From: Rhodococcus wratislaviensis
GTDB lineage: Bacteria; Actinomycetota; Actinomycetes; Mycobacteriales; Mycobacteriaceae
Direction: 5' to 3'
NCBI RefSeq assembly: GCF_900455735.1
Contig: NZ_UAUI01000015.1
Coordinates: 1 to 64,000, forward strand
Length of the DNA stretch: 64,000 nt
The position numbers were made by a program, and so were the translations under genes. The stretch's first letter is position 1, and each line of letters begins with the position of its first letter. Below the pieces are notes generated by a model, which saw nothing but the letters and a program-made list of their open reading frames with translations, did no database searches and was not told the DNA's origin. Shown piece by piece: positions 7,766-16,907 of this stretch.

Positions 7766-8700
7766 CCATCTCCGTCCTCCGCACCGCCGATGCCTGGTGG
7801 GTCGTCACACCCACGGGTGCCGCACGGGTAGACACCGCGGCCACCACCACCGCCCAACTGCTGGCCGACCGACCGGCCGTCGAGGCAGCCGCGTTCAACA
7901 AGGGCACCGTGAACGTCGAGACTCTCTCGTTGCTCTCCCCGGTCACCGCCCCCTGCCGGGTGGTCGCACAGATGACGAACTTCGCCTCGCACGTCGAGGA
8001 CGCCGGGATGAACCCCGCCACCATTCCGTTGACCTTCTTTCGAAAGGCATCCGGTTCGATCAGCGGCCCCAACGACGACGTGATCCGTCCTGCCCACGTC
8101 CAACTACTGGACTACGAGGTGGAGATCGGGCTCGTCCTCGCCCGCGACATCCCGGTCGGGACAGCGATCACCGCAGACACTCTCGCCGATCACGTTGCCG
8201 GCCTGGTTGTCACCAACGACATCTCCGCGCGCGACATCCAGCTTCCCAAAACGCAGTTCTACGAGGCCAAGTCATACCCGACATTCACCCCGGTCGGCCC
8301 CGCCCTCGTACTGCTCGACGGCGACGAGCTGAAGCGGTTCACCGACCTGCGCCTGCGGCTCTGGGTCAACGGTGAACCGCGCCAGAACATGACCGTTGCC
8401 GACATGATCTACCAGCCGACCGAGACTCTGCAGGCGCTGACCCGGTTTCAACGCCTCGATGCCGGGGACTTGCTGCTGACCGGAACGCCGGTCGGGACGG
8501 CACTGAGCGCCCCACCGAAGCCGATCGCAATCCTCTCCTCCCTGCTACCGCCCGCAGTCAAATGGAAGCTCTTCTTCGCGGGCCAGGCCAAGAATTCGAA
8601 CTACCTGCAGGACGGCGACCTCATCGAAGCCACTGTCGCCACCGACGACGGGACCATCGACTTGGGGCGCCAGCGCACGGTGGTGAGGTACGCGCGATGA
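7762..8700 (+). CDS. Fumarylacetoacetate-hydrolase-family protein
   Basis: A 312-residue FAH-fold enzyme. The N-terminal cap is short; the catalytic domain shows LDYEVEIGLVLARDIP with the metal-binding E-x-E pair, TNDISARDIQ, and LLTGTPVGTAL near the end. Family members hydrolyse or hydrate ring-cleavage products such as 2-hydroxymuconic semialdehydes or acylpyruvates, in keeping with the preceding extradiol dioxygenase. The start is the ATG at 7762, which overlaps the upstream stop as ATGA, so translation is coupled. An insertion around residues 255-280 (PPKPIAILSSLLPPAVKWK) before the C-terminal strand is longer than in typical homologues I recall. Confidence 0.9.
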   Translation: MTISVLRTADAWWVVTPTGAARVDTAATTTAQLLADRPAVEAAAFNKGTVNVETLSLLSPVTAPCRVVAQMTNFASHVEDAGMNPATIPLTFFRKASGSISGPNDDVIRPAHVQLLDYEVEIGLVLARDIPVGTAITADTLADHVAGLVVTNDISARDIQLPKTQFYEAKSYPTFTPVGPALVLLDGDELKRFTDLRLRLWVNGEPRQNMTVADMIYQPTETLQALTRFQRLDAGDLLLTGTPVGTALSAPPKPIAILSSLLPPAVKWKLFFAGQAKNSNYLQDGDLIEATVATDDGTIDLGRQRTVVRYAR

Positions 8701-10586
8701 CCACCGACCTGCTGTGGCCGCGTTACGCGGTTCCCACCGATCTGACGACGATCGAGGCCGTGCCGCTGCGCGATCGGGGGCTTCCGGAATCCACCTATGC
8801 GTTACTCACCCGAGCGGCCCGCATGTGGCCGGATCGCCTCGCGCTCACCATCCTCCCGGACGGTGCACGGTGGCGGCAGCCATTGCAGCGCAGTTTCTCC
8901 GAACTACTCGACGATGTTCACCGTTACGCGAACCTGCTCCATCATCTGGGCGTGCGGCGCCACGACGCCGTCGCCCTGATGGCGCCGAACTGCGCCGACT
9001 TGATCCCCGCGACTCTCGCCGCACAGCTTGCCGGCATCGCCGCTCCCATCAACGCCGCGCAGTCGCCGCAGCACATCGCTGAATTGTTGCGCCGCTCAGG
9101 TGCCCGGGTACTCGTCGCGGCCGGACCCGAACTCGCGCCCGAGACATGGGAGGCCGCGCACCAGATTGCCGTGAGCGGGAAAGTGGACGCCGTGCTGGTC
9201 TTGCGGCCCACCGGCGCCGCCGGCGCGCCTGCGGACCTGCCCGAGGTCGACGGAGTGCGGATCGGCTACCTCAGTGCGATGTCGGCCGACATCGATTCCT
9301 CCGACTTCATCGGTGATCCACCCCGCGGGTTCGACGTGGCCGCACTGTTTCACACCGGTGGTACCACCGGTGTTCCGAAGCTGGCCGCCCACACCCACGA
9401 CAACGAGGTCGCCGATGCCTGGATGCTGGCCGCGAACTCGTCGTGGGACTCGGACTCCGTCGTTTTCGCCGCCCTGCCGCTGTTTCATGTCAACGCCTTG
9501 ATGGTCACGCTGCTGGCGCCGCTGTTCAAGGGCCAGGGCGTGGTGTGGGCCGGCCCGCTCGGCTATCGCGACCCGATACTGTCCAGCCAATTCTGGAAGA
9601 TCGTCGCGCACTACCGCATCGCGTCGATGAGCGCGGTGCCCACCGTGTACGCGGCCCTCGCGCAGCGCCCGGTCGACGCCGACATCAGTAGTCTGCGATT
9701 CGCCATGGTGGGGGCGTCGCCTCTACCGACCGCGCTCATCGAGAAGTTCCAGGACCACACGGGGGTGCTCCTTCTCGAAGGTTACGGACTGACGGAGGCA
9801 ACCTGCGCGAGTGCACGCAGCTTTCCCGACGCGCCACGACCTGGCTCGGTCGGGGTACGGATGCCCTATCAGCAGGTCAAAGTGGTACGCATCCGTGACG
9901 ACGGCGCCTGGGACGACCTGCCCACCGGAGCGACCGGAGTGCTGGCGATCAGCGGTCCGACGGTGTTCGCCGGCTATGTTTCCGGCCACGACGAACACGG
10001 ACCCGTTCTCGACGGCATGGGCAAACTGGTCGACGGCTGGCTCGACACCGGCGACCTGGCGCGCGTCGACAGCGACGGCTTCATCTACCTGGTCGGACGC
10101 GCGAAGGACGTCATCATCCGGGGCGGGCACAACATCGATCCAGCGGTCGTCGAACACGTCCTTCTGGACCATCCGCAGGTCACCGCGGTCAGCGCGGTGG
10201 GACGCCCAGATGCCCACGCCGGCGAAGTGCCCGTTGCCTACGTCACCGTTGTCGCAGACGCCGACATCACCCCGCGCGAGCTGCAAGCCTGGGCTAGCGA
10301 GCGCGTCCCCGAACGGGCCGCGGCACCCAAGGCGGTCACCATCCTCCCCGCGTTGCCCGTCACGGCGGTAGGCAAGCTCTACAAGCTCGCACTGCGCGCC
10401 GACGCGACACGGCGCGAACTCGAGCATGCCCTCGCCACCGTCGCAGGCATCGACAGCATCCAGGCGTCCGTCGAGGACGGTTCGATCCTTGCCACCGTCG
10501 AGATCGACGGACCTGCCGGCGAACCGACGGTCAAGGCGATCCTGGACCGATATGCGATCAATTGGAAGGTCACGGTGCGCACATGA
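8697..10586 (+). CDS. AMP-dependent acyl-CoA synthetase/ligase
   Basis: A 629-residue adenylating enzyme. Motifs in order: the phosphate-binding loop FHTGGTTGVPKL (about 218-229), YGLTEATCAS, GWLDTGDLARVDSDGFIYLVGR and KDVIIRGGHNIDP, and the C-terminal catalytic lysine region VTAVGKLYK. A C-terminal extension of about 60 residues (ALATVAGIDSIQASVED) goes beyond the usual length. It probably activates an aromatic or acyl side-chain acid to its CoA thioester. The ATG at 8697 overlaps the previous stop by four bases. It belongs to the ring-cleavage operon, and the exact acid is unknown. Confidence 0.9.
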   Translation: MTTDLLWPRYAVPTDLTTIEAVPLRDRGLPESTYALLTRAARMWPDRLALTILPDGARWRQPLQRSFSELLDDVHRYANLLHHLGVRRHDAVALMAPNCADLIPATLAAQLAGIAAPINAAQSPQHIAELLRRSGARVLVAAGPELAPETWEAAHQIAVSGKVDAVLVLRPTGAAGAPADLPEVDGVRIGYLSAMSADIDSSDFIGDPPRGFDVAALFHTGGTTGVPKLAAHTHDNEVADAWMLAANSSWDSDSVVFAALPLFHVNALMVTLLAPLFKGQGVVWAGPLGYRDPILSSQFWKIVAHYRIASMSAVPTVYAALAQRPVDADISSLRFAMVGASPLPTALIEKFQDHTGVLLLEGYGLTEATCASARSFPDAPRPGSVGVRMPYQQVKVVRIRDDGAWDDLPTGATGVLAISGPTVFAGYVSGHDEHGPVLDGMGKLVDGWLDTGDLARVDSDGFIYLVGRAKDVIIRGGHNIDPAVVEHVLLDHPQVTAVSAVGRPDAHAGEVPVAYVTVVADADITPRELQAWASERVPERAAAPKAVTILPALPVTAVGKLYKLALRADATRRELEHALATVAGIDSIQASVEDGSILATVEIDGPAGEPTVKAILDRYAINWKVTVRT

Positions 10587-10939
10587 CCACCGCATCACTA
10601 GTTCTGGCACTCTGCCTCGCAGTCTTCTACCTCCTGCTCGGCGTCGGCAAAATAGCGGCAACCACGCCGATGCGGGAACGAGCAGCCCACGCCGGTATGC
10701 CCGTCAGCACGTATCGGGGCATCGGTGCGCTCGAGGTCGCCGGTGCCGTCGGTCTCCTGATCGGAGGACTCGTGCCGGCGCTCGGCGCCGCAGCCGCCAT
10801 CGGGCTGCTGTTCCTGATGGTGGGTGCCGTCGTCACACACCTACGCAACGGTGACGGACTGCGTGAGATGGCGCCTGCCATCGTCGTCGGCGTAGCCATC
10901 GTGGCCTACCTCGTAGTCCTGTTCGGATCGATCCGATGA
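10583..10939 (+). CDS. DoxX-like four-helix membrane protein
   Basis: A 118-residue protein made almost entirely of four hydrophobic helices (SLVLALCLAVFYLLLGVGKI; GALEVAGAVGLLIGGL; AAIGLLFLMVGAVV; AIVVGVAIVAYLVVLFG) with the RERAAHAGMPVSTYRGIG loop between the first two, the pattern of DoxX/DoxD-like proteins. The role in the cell is not settled; such proteins are often encoded with oxidoreductases. The ATG at 10583 overlaps the ligase stop and the TGA overlaps the next ATG, so it is fully embedded in the operon. Confidence 0.85.
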   Translation: MTTASLVLALCLAVFYLLLGVGKIAATTPMRERAAHAGMPVSTYRGIGALEVAGAVGLLIGGLVPALGAAAAIGLLFLMVGAVVTHLRNGDGLREMAPAIVVGVAIVAYLVVLFGSIR

Positions 10940-12486
10940 GTGAACGGGTCGTCCCAGTCGTCATCGTCGGTGCCGGACCCACCGGACTGACCGCCGCCAC
11001 GCTGCTGGCTCAGTACGGTATCGAGTGCCTGCTACTCGAGCGCTGGGAGGGCGTCTACGCGCAGCCACGGGCGGTCCATCTCGACGGTGAGATCCACCGG
11101 ATCGTGGCGCACCTCGGGATCGCCGAGGAATTCGCGGTGATCTCCCGGCCCTGCCTCGGGTTGCGGCTTGTCGACCGGAACATGCGCGTTCTCACCGAGT
11201 TCCACCGAGACCCCGGTCCGGGCGTCCACGGCTACCCCGAGGCCAACATGTTCGACCAGCCGCAGTTCGAGGAGATCCTGCGCGCCAACCTGACACGGCA
11301 CCCGAAGGCCTCCCTCCAAGGCAACGTCGAGGTCACCGGGCTGGCCGACGACACGACCGGCAGCGTTCGCGTCGACTTCACCGACCGAAACACCGGTATG
11401 CAGGAATCGGTGCGGGCCGGGTACGTCCTCGGCTGCGACGGCGCCAACAGCCTGGTCAGAAACCAAATTCAGGCAACTATGCGGGACCTGAAGTTCGACC
11501 AACGCTGGCTGGTTGTCGACGTCGCGACCACCGCCGACCTCAGCGCGTGGGAGGGCGCCCACCAGGTGTGCGACCCCGTGCGCGCGGCAACATACATGCG
11601 GATCGGAAACACTCGCTACCGCTGGGAGTTCCGGCTCAAACCCGGCGAGACCGCCGACGACTATCGCGACATTGCTCGACTGCAACCCCTCATCTCGCCG
11701 TGGATGCGGAACACACCGGTCGACGACCTGAAGCTCGTCCGCGTGGCCGAGTACACCTTCAAAGCCCAAATCGCGGACCGATGGCGCGACCGGCGCGTGT
11801 TCCTACTCGGCGACGCCGCCCATCTCACACCACCGTTCATCGGACAAGGGATGGGGGCAGGGATCCGCGACGCGATGAACCTCGCCTGGAAACTTGCCGG
11901 CGTCCTCACCGGGGATCTGCCCGACAGCGCACTCGACACCTACGAGATCGAACGCAAACCCCACGCGCTCGCACTGATCCGGCGCGCCCAGCTCGTCGGA
12001 ATGGCCATGACCGAAGGAGGCGAACTCGGCAACCTCATCCGCCGCATCGTCGTACCGCTGCTGCACCGTATGCCGGGCCTGAGCGACAAGATCATGGACG
12101 GCGAAACCCCGGCCCTCCACCGCTCCACTCTGATAGAACGACCTCGACTACGCAGAAGCCGAGCGGGCCGCCTGATCCCTAATCCGGACCTCGACCAGGG
12201 TCGCCGATTCGCCGAGGTCGTCGCCGGCCGATTCGCGGTTGTCACCTCCATCCCCCCGACCCCGACACAACGCACCGACATCGAACAACGCGGCGGCACA
12301 GTCCTGCTGGCTCGACCCGGCACCGATCTGCACCACTGGCTACGCCGCGCCCGCGCCCGCGCCGCCATCATCCGGCCCGACGGCACCGTCCTCGGTAGCG
12401 GCAACGACCTGCCCGCCCTCTGCACAATCCTCCCCCGCTTCACACCGACCATGCGCCAACGTCCGCATCCAGTGACCCACCCCTAA
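10936..12486 (+). CDS. FAD-dependent aromatic hydroxylase (MhpA/PheA/TfdB family)
   Basis: A 516-residue class A flavoprotein hydroxylase. The Rossmann motif VVIVGAGPTGLTAATLL is at residues about 8-24, DG near CDGANSLVR (about 162), and the GD motif in FLLGDAAHLTPPFIGQGMG (about 288-306). The C-terminal thioredoxin-like domain (about 400-510) is present. The family hydroxylates phenols ortho to the existing OH, producing the catechol for extradiol cleavage. It resembles 3-(3-hydroxyphenyl)propionate hydroxylase, but the substrate is inferred. It is the last gene of the operon and is followed by a hairpin terminator. Confidence 0.9.
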   Translation: MSERVVPVVIVGAGPTGLTAATLLAQYGIECLLLERWEGVYAQPRAVHLDGEIHRIVAHLGIAEEFAVISRPCLGLRLVDRNMRVLTEFHRDPGPGVHGYPEANMFDQPQFEEILRANLTRHPKASLQGNVEVTGLADDTTGSVRVDFTDRNTGMQESVRAGYVLGCDGANSLVRNQIQATMRDLKFDQRWLVVDVATTADLSAWEGAHQVCDPVRAATYMRIGNTRYRWEFRLKPGETADDYRDIARLQPLISPWMRNTPVDDLKLVRVAEYTFKAQIADRWRDRRVFLLGDAAHLTPPFIGQGMGAGIRDAMNLAWKLAGVLTGDLPDSALDTYEIERKPHALALIRRAQLVGMAMTEGGELGNLIRRIVVPLLHRMPGLSDKIMDGETPALHRSTLIERPRLRRSRAGRLIPNPDLDQGRRFAEVVAGRFAVVTSIPPTPTQRTDIEQRGGTVLLARPGTDLHHWLRRARARAAIIRPDGTVLGSGNDLPALCTILPRFTPTMRQRPHPVTHP

Positions 12487-12574
12487 CGGAGTCTCCACTG
12501 CGCACGCATGACGAGGCTCTGACGTACCGGCCCGAGATGTGACCCTCGCGTTCGACCGGGCCCGCGGCGATAAG

Positions 12575-12610
12575 ACCGTCCGCACTGTCCTGCTGGACGG
12601 TGCGGTCGGT
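12575..12610 (+). terminator. Terminator hairpin after the aromatic operon
   Basis: An imperfect 16-bp stem (ACCG, CCGCAC and GTCC pairing with GGAC, GTGCGG and CGGT, with two single mismatches) closes on a TGCT loop. It lies about 90 bases beyond the hydroxylase stop. Confidence 0.65.
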
Positions 12611-12714
12611 CGTCGCCGCGGCCCCAGAGCGCGGTAATTGCTCGCCCTGTCCGCCTTTCGACAGCGAAAAACGGTGCGTACCAGTCAAAGTGATTATCAT
12701 CATAAAATACCGGC

Positions 12715-12751
12715 CCGTAACCTACGGTTCCGTAACTTACGGTACCGTAGG
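12715..12751. promoter_or_regulatory. Compound palindromic operator at the desaturase start
   Basis: Three palindromes overlap: CCGTAACCTACGG (12715-12727), CCGTAACTTACGG (12730-12742, perfect) and TACGGTACCGTA (12738-12749, perfect). Taken together, 12721-12751 is a 31-base palindrome with one mismatch and a central C. It ends three bases before the desaturase ATG, so a bound regulator would block transcription or translation start. TetR-type control is inferred. Confidence 0.7.
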
Positions 12752-12754
12752 CGC

Positions 12755-13990
12755 ATGGCGATATCGGACATCAAGGAATACGCGCACCTCACGGATGCCG
12801 ACGTCGAGGCCATCGGCCGCGACCTGGATGCGATCCGGCGGGACATCGAGGAATCGCGTGGTGCACGCGACGCCCGGTACCTCCGCAACACCATCCGGCT
12901 GCAACGCGGCCTGGAACTCGGCGGCCGCGCCGTGCTCTTCGGCTCCCGCAGGCGCTCGCTGTGGGTGCTGGGCACCGGGATGCTCTCGTTGTCGAAGATC
13001 ATCGAGAACATGGAGCTCGGGCACAATGTGATGCACGGGCAATGGGACTGGATGAACGATCCCGAGGTGCACTCCGTGAACTGGGAATGGGACAACGCCG
13101 ATCCGTCGGCGCACTGGAAGCTCACCCACAACTACGCGCACCACAAATACACCAACGTACTCGGCATGGACGACGATGTGGGCTTCGGCCTGCTCCGCGT
13201 CACCCGTGACCAGCGCTGGAAGCCTTTCTACCTCGGCAACCTCGCCTACAACGCGATTCTCGCGGCGCTGTTCCAGTACGGCCTCGCCATCCAATTGCTC
13301 GAGCTGGGCAAAGTGACCCGGGGCCGGGACGACCGTGAACTCACCAAGATGCGCGGCAAGGAAGTGCTCGCCAAGCTCGGCAGGCAGACCCTCAAGGACT
13401 ATGCCGTGTACCCGGCGCTGACCGGCAAGGCATGGAAGTCCACGGTAAAGGCGAACGCGACCGCCAACCTCGTCCGCAACCTGTGGACCAACGCCGTAAT
13501 CTTCTGCGGGCACTTCCCGGACGGCGCCGAGAAGTTCACCAAGACCGACGTCGACAACGAGACGCACGCCCAGTGGTACCTGCGGCAGATGCTCGGCTCC
13601 GCGAACATCTCCGGCGGCCCCGTCATGGACTTCATGACCGGCAACCTGAGCTATCAGATCGAGCACCACCTCTTCCCGGACCTGCCCTCCAACCGCTACC
13701 ACGAGATCTCGATCCGCGTGAAGCAGCTGTGCGACAAGTACGACCTGCCGTACACGACCGGCCCACTCGCGGTGCAGTACTGGAAGTCGTGGCGCACCAT
13801 CGCGAAGCTCTCACTCCCCGACAAGTACCTCACCGACACCCGCGACGCAGCACCCGAAACCGCGTCCGAAGCCGGGTTCGGCGGTGCCCCCGCGACCGAT
13901 CCACTCACCGGTCGCCGTATCGGACTCGCCACGACGATCGAGAAGAAGCGCAAACGCGGTCCCGTCCGTCGAATCCTCGGAATGCGCTGA
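12755..13990 (+). CDS. Membrane fatty-acid (acyl-CoA) desaturase, DesA3-like
   Basis: A 411-residue di-iron desaturase. The three histidine boxes are visible: HNVMH (about 89-93), HNYAHH (about 124-129) and QIEHHLFPD (about 303-311), with hydrophobic helices between them. The family introduces a cis double bond into long-chain acyl chains using electrons from a flavoprotein-ferredoxin reductase. In mycobacteria the partner reductase is usually adjacent; here it is not. The start at 12755 (MAISDIKEY) was chosen because the upstream extension runs through the operator. The C-terminus is basic (KKRKRGPVRR). Probably controlled by the operator at 12715-12751. Confidence 0.92.
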   Translation: MAISDIKEYAHLTDADVEAIGRDLDAIRRDIEESRGARDARYLRNTIRLQRGLELGGRAVLFGSRRRSLWVLGTGMLSLSKIIENMELGHNVMHGQWDWMNDPEVHSVNWEWDNADPSAHWKLTHNYAHHKYTNVLGMDDDVGFGLLRVTRDQRWKPFYLGNLAYNAILAALFQYGLAIQLLELGKVTRGRDDRELTKMRGKEVLAKLGRQTLKDYAVYPALTGKAWKSTVKANATANLVRNLWTNAVIFCGHFPDGAEKFTKTDVDNETHAQWYLRQMLGSANISGGPVMDFMTGNLSYQIEHHLFPDLPSNRYHEISIRVKQLCDKYDLPYTTGPLAVQYWKSWRTIAKLSLPDKYLTDTRDAAPETASEAGFGGAPATDPLTGRRIGLATTIEKKRKRGPVRRILGMR

Positions 13991-14310
13991 CCAGCAACCA
14001 TTTCCCCGTCGATACGGTCTCCGACATCAGAGGACGCCAAACTGGTCCGAACGAAGGTCGCGGCGCTGCTCGACGCCGGATTCCATCGGCTACGACCCCG
14101 TCGAGGAACTCAGCTACACCGATCCCGGGGTCGGGCTCGCCCCGCGCGATGTAGAACAGGAGATCGGCTTCGGAGATGCCCTCGAGCTGCCACTCGTGCG
14201 TTGTGCGTTGCAGCTCCTGAGCCGCAAGACGGGAACGCCGGCGTTGATCATCGAACGATTCCTCGACGACGTGGCCTACTGCCTGGAACTGGAGGACATG
14301 CGCGAGGAGG
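13991..14310. other. Spacer after the desaturase, no confident gene
   Basis: One plus frame reads a plausible stretch (DALELPLVRCALQLLSRKTG, ALIIERFLDDVAYCLELED), and the reverse strand also has an open frame. Neither has a ribosome site or a family I recognise. It lies directly before an MFS remnant and may be more decayed DNA. Confidence 0.3.
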
Positions 14311-14664
14311 TCCTCAGCGTCGTCGAGCGGCGCCCGCGCGATCGGCCCGATCGTCGGTGGTGCACAGTTGACCGTGACGACGTCCCAGACCCTTTTTCCG
14401 GCGCTGGGAGTCGTCTTCGCCGTGCTGGTCATACCGCTGTGGTCGCGACGCCGCGCTGGCACGGCGATGCCGCGCTCACCTGAACGGATGCTGCCCGCAC
14501 TTGAGGCGTCGACGCGGTTCGTCCGGAATTCCGCATGGACCCGGAGGCTGTTGTACCGCCTCTCGGTCTTCGGTGTGCCCTCGAGTTGCCTGTGGGCGCT
14601 CCTACCCGTGATCGCGCACGAGCGGTTGGGCCTGTCCTCGAGCCAGACAGATTCCCCCACATGA
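14311..14664 (+). pseudogene. Remnant of an MFS exporter (EntS/DUF894-like)
   Basis: The frame ending at 14664 reads SSGARAIGPIVGGAQL, TLFPALGVVFAVLVIPLW and RFVRNSAWTRRLLYRLSVF, then SSCLWALLPVIAHERLGL. This order (GARAxGP helix, hydrophobic helix, short basic loop, YVRHSPxLRR-like segment, ALLPV) is the middle of major-facilitator exporters of the enterobactin-exporter type. Both ends are missing and there is no start signal, so only about 110 of some 420 residues survive. Confidence 0.6.
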
Positions 14665-15287
14665 GGTTGTTCGCCCCACCTCGGCTGGTAAAAGTTCCAC
14701 TCGCGCCATAACGCGCAATCGGGAACTGGACTACCGGGTCGATGCCCTTCACGTGGGTAGCGGTCGCGAAGTCCGTACCGGAATCGACGAATTGCGCCCA
14801 GCAGGGGGCCCAGCCATCGAGGGTGGCGTCAGAACGATCGGGGCGAATCTCGTGCCGCTCAGTCGAACAACTCAATCGTGGCCGTCAGCCAGCGAGAAGT
14901 AATCGCCACCGTAGGCAGTGGCGCGCTTGGCGCGCCCGCGGTCCACCGAGACGTCGAGGTGTGCGAAGGCCTCGCAGATCGCGATCATCTGTTGAACGAG
15001 TCGAGACTCGAGAATCGCCGTCGGCGTCGGGTCCACGGAAGCTTCGTGGCGGCCCCGGCTGCGGTCGTGCCGGCGTTCAACGGCAATTCGCTCGTGACCT
15101 CGTCGAAGCGGTCCTCATGCTGACGATGCCCGACATCGCTGTCCTCGACATCACCGACCCGTGGCCGCGTCCTGGGCGACCAGTCACCGGCCGGCATATG
15201 TGAAGTGGTTGCGCTTCGCCTCCCGCGCCTCCCGGGGTGCGACGGTTGAGGTCGGCATCGCGGTGGACGGGCCCGGCGGCCTGTAGG
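14665..15287. other. Gene-poor stretch
   Basis: I find no convincing gene. A reverse frame over 14690-14860 (TLDGWAPCWAQFVDSGTDFA, HVKGIDPVVQFPIARYG) is protein-like but unidentified and has no start. The composition suggests more decayed coding DNA. Confidence 0.3.
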
Positions 15288-15413
15288 AGTAGGGGCGTGG
15301 TCGAGATTGGCGAACACGATCCGCTGGTTGATCATGTCGGCGACCCGGCGCAGCGGTGAGGCGAGGTGATACGGGGTGCGCGATAGGACTCCAGCATTTC
15401 CTGCCCTCGGCAC
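15288..15413 (-). pseudogene. RNB-domain (RNase II/R-type) ribonuclease remnant
   Basis: The reverse strand contains PYHLASPLRRVADMINQR followed by IVFANLDHA. This matches the conserved late RNB-domain segment of RNase II/R, which in E. coli RNase II reads roughly TSPIRKFGDMINHR. No further RNB motifs are found on either side in a consistent frame, so this is a short fragment with shifted frames around it. Confidence 0.45.
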
Positions 15414-16027
15414 CAGCTTTTGGCGTTCGGTCCCGCAACCACGGACATCACTCTCGTGTTCTCACAAGCCACTGCGTCGACGGTCGACGCGGGGACCGTC
15501 CTTGGAGGTTGTGGATCCTTAGCAGGCCGTGTATCGATTGGTCGAGGACCTCACACCTCGAGTAGCTTGGTGATGTCATCGGCAGGCGAAATGTGAACCC
15601 GCTGACCCACGGGCTAGAGTTGACGTCCTCTTTCACCGACAGTTGCCTCCCCACACTTTGTGTGCGGGGCGTTCCCCGCAGCCTGCCACTGTCAGTCCGA
15701 AGGCCAAAATGTTCGCCGCCGCGTTCGCTCCCACGACGGGGTCGAGTTTCAGATCCATCGGTGGCCATTGGTGTTGCACCGTCCGCTGAGAACGCATGCG
15801 CGTTCCATCTCGCATGTTTCCCCGAAGTGTCCGCACCCATATCCGAAAATTTTGTCAACGGCCGGTATACGAGATTCGTCACGAAATGGGTGTGGCAGTG
15901 TTCGCGTGCCGCTGGGCAAGGCGGCTCCGATTGCCGCAACGAGCCCAGCGTGCGCGTTGGAGTCGACTAATCTATGCCGGCCAGGCGGCGGGCGTGGTAC
16001 CGAGCGCTCGAAGCAAGATCCAGTCTA
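15414..16027. other. Gene-poor stretch with a small hairpin
   Basis: No gene can be supported. A hairpin CCCCACAC / GTGCGGGG (15649-15656 and 15662-15669, one mismatch) is the only clear structure. Base composition drops slightly near 15840-15900. Confidence 0.35.
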
Positions 16028-16315
16028 TTAATTGGGCTCTATGTGTCCTTCAATGAATTCCCCGTCATACCAACCGCGGTCCCCTGCGTAAGACAGCATG
16101 GCTCCGAAGTCCTCACGCCACTCACGGGTGCGTGGTCCTTGGTTGCGGAGCCAAGCTGATCTAATGAAGACCGCGTCGTTGTCGATGTAACCGATTTTTG
16201 CGCGCACCAGCGACTGGTGGGCTTTCTCGCGATCGCAGCGAATGCGTACGTGAAACGCCTTGAGATCCAATAGGTGACGAGTCCAAAAACCGTCAGAAGT
16301 GACCTCGATGTACAT
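16028..16315 (-). CDS. Hypothetical protein next to flavin reductase
   Basis: A 95-residue acidic protein beginning MYIEVTSDGFWTRHLLDLKAF and ending DRGWYDGEFIEGHIEPN, rich in Trp and Tyr, with no membrane segment. A good ribosome site (GGAAGGAAG) precedes the ATG at 16315. It follows the flavin reductase stop by 12 bases, so the two form an operon. I do not recognise the family; its place suggests an accessory role in the flavin-dependent monooxygenase pathway. Confidence 0.7.
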   Translation of the reverse strand: MYIEVTSDGFWTRHLLDLKAFHVRIRCDREKAHQSLVRAKIGYIDNDAVFIRSAWLRNQGPRTREWREDFGAMLSYAGDRGWYDGEFIEGHIEPN

Positions 16316-16327
16316 TGTCTTCCTTCC

Positions 16328-16873
16328 CTAGCTCGACAGGTTAGGACCGGAGCGCGCCATCCGATGGAACTGGCTGTCGTGGAACACGATGGGTGATACG
16401 GAACTGTGCATCTTGATGCGGTTGACGGTGAGCACTGCGATTTCGTGATCACCCGCCCGAACCTGCTCGTAGATTGAACAGTTCAGCCAAAGGGCTGCGC
16501 CGGCAATGAAGACCGCCCCGGAACTGTCGCGAACCCAATCTATTCCTGCGAATCTATCGGGCACTCGCGACGCGAGTGCCCGTGCGGTCGACGCGTGCGC
16601 GTCGGCCAGCACACTGAGACCCAGAGATTGGGCTCGACGGAGCAGCGGCCATGTAGTTGACGTGAGGGCGACGCACACGGATACCAGTGCTGGTTCGAGC
16701 GACACTGACACGAACGAACTGGCTGCGATGCCGGCCGGCTCGCCGTCGATCACCGCGCACACTGCCGCGACGCCTGATGGAAACCGGCCGTACGCGCCAC
16801 GAAGTACATGCGGCGACAGATCGTCGCCGCCGCAGAATCTGTCATCGAACCCTGCAGCCTGAATTTCTGACAT
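16328..16873 (-). CDS. Flavin reductase-like (HpaC-type) FMN-binding protein
   Basis: A 181-residue protein of the flavin-reductase split-barrel family: LRGAYGRFPSGVAAVCAVI, then GIAASSFVSVSLEPALVSVC, the conserved FMN-binding run, and RIKMHSSVSPIVFHDSQFHRM near the end (GxxYxx-H-type motif). It would reduce FMN with NAD(P)H to feed a two-component monooxygenase, most simply the luciferase-like enzyme at 17591. I chose the ATG at 16873; a GTG at 16885 is possible. A palindrome of the shared AACTGA-N2-TCAGTT type lies 20 bases upstream. Confidence 0.88.
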   Translation of the reverse strand: MSEIQAAGFDDRFCGGDDLSPHVLRGAYGRFPSGVAAVCAVIDGEPAGIAASSFVSVSLEPALVSVCVALTSTTWPLLRRAQSLGLSVLADAHASTARALASRVPDRFAGIDWVRDSSGAVFIAGAALWLNCSIYEQVRAGDHEIAVLTVNRIKMHSSVSPIVFHDSQFHRMARSGPNLSS

Positions 16874-16893
16874 TGACACCGCCACTCTGAACG

Positions 16894-16907
16894 AACTGAA
16901 CTGGGTT
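16894..16907. promoter_or_regulatory. Cluster operator, site a (imperfect)
   Basis: AACTGAACTGGGTT, matching the AACTGA-N2-TCAGTT consensus with two changes in the right half. It lies just upstream of the flavin reductase start, and an overlapping TGAACTGGGTTCA is itself palindromic. Confidence 0.5.

Noticed and set aside
13905..14660. Reverse-strand open frame of 251 codons over 13.9-14.7 kb
   Set aside because: The plus strand carries the MFS remnant and the desaturase end; the reverse frame has no recognisable motif.
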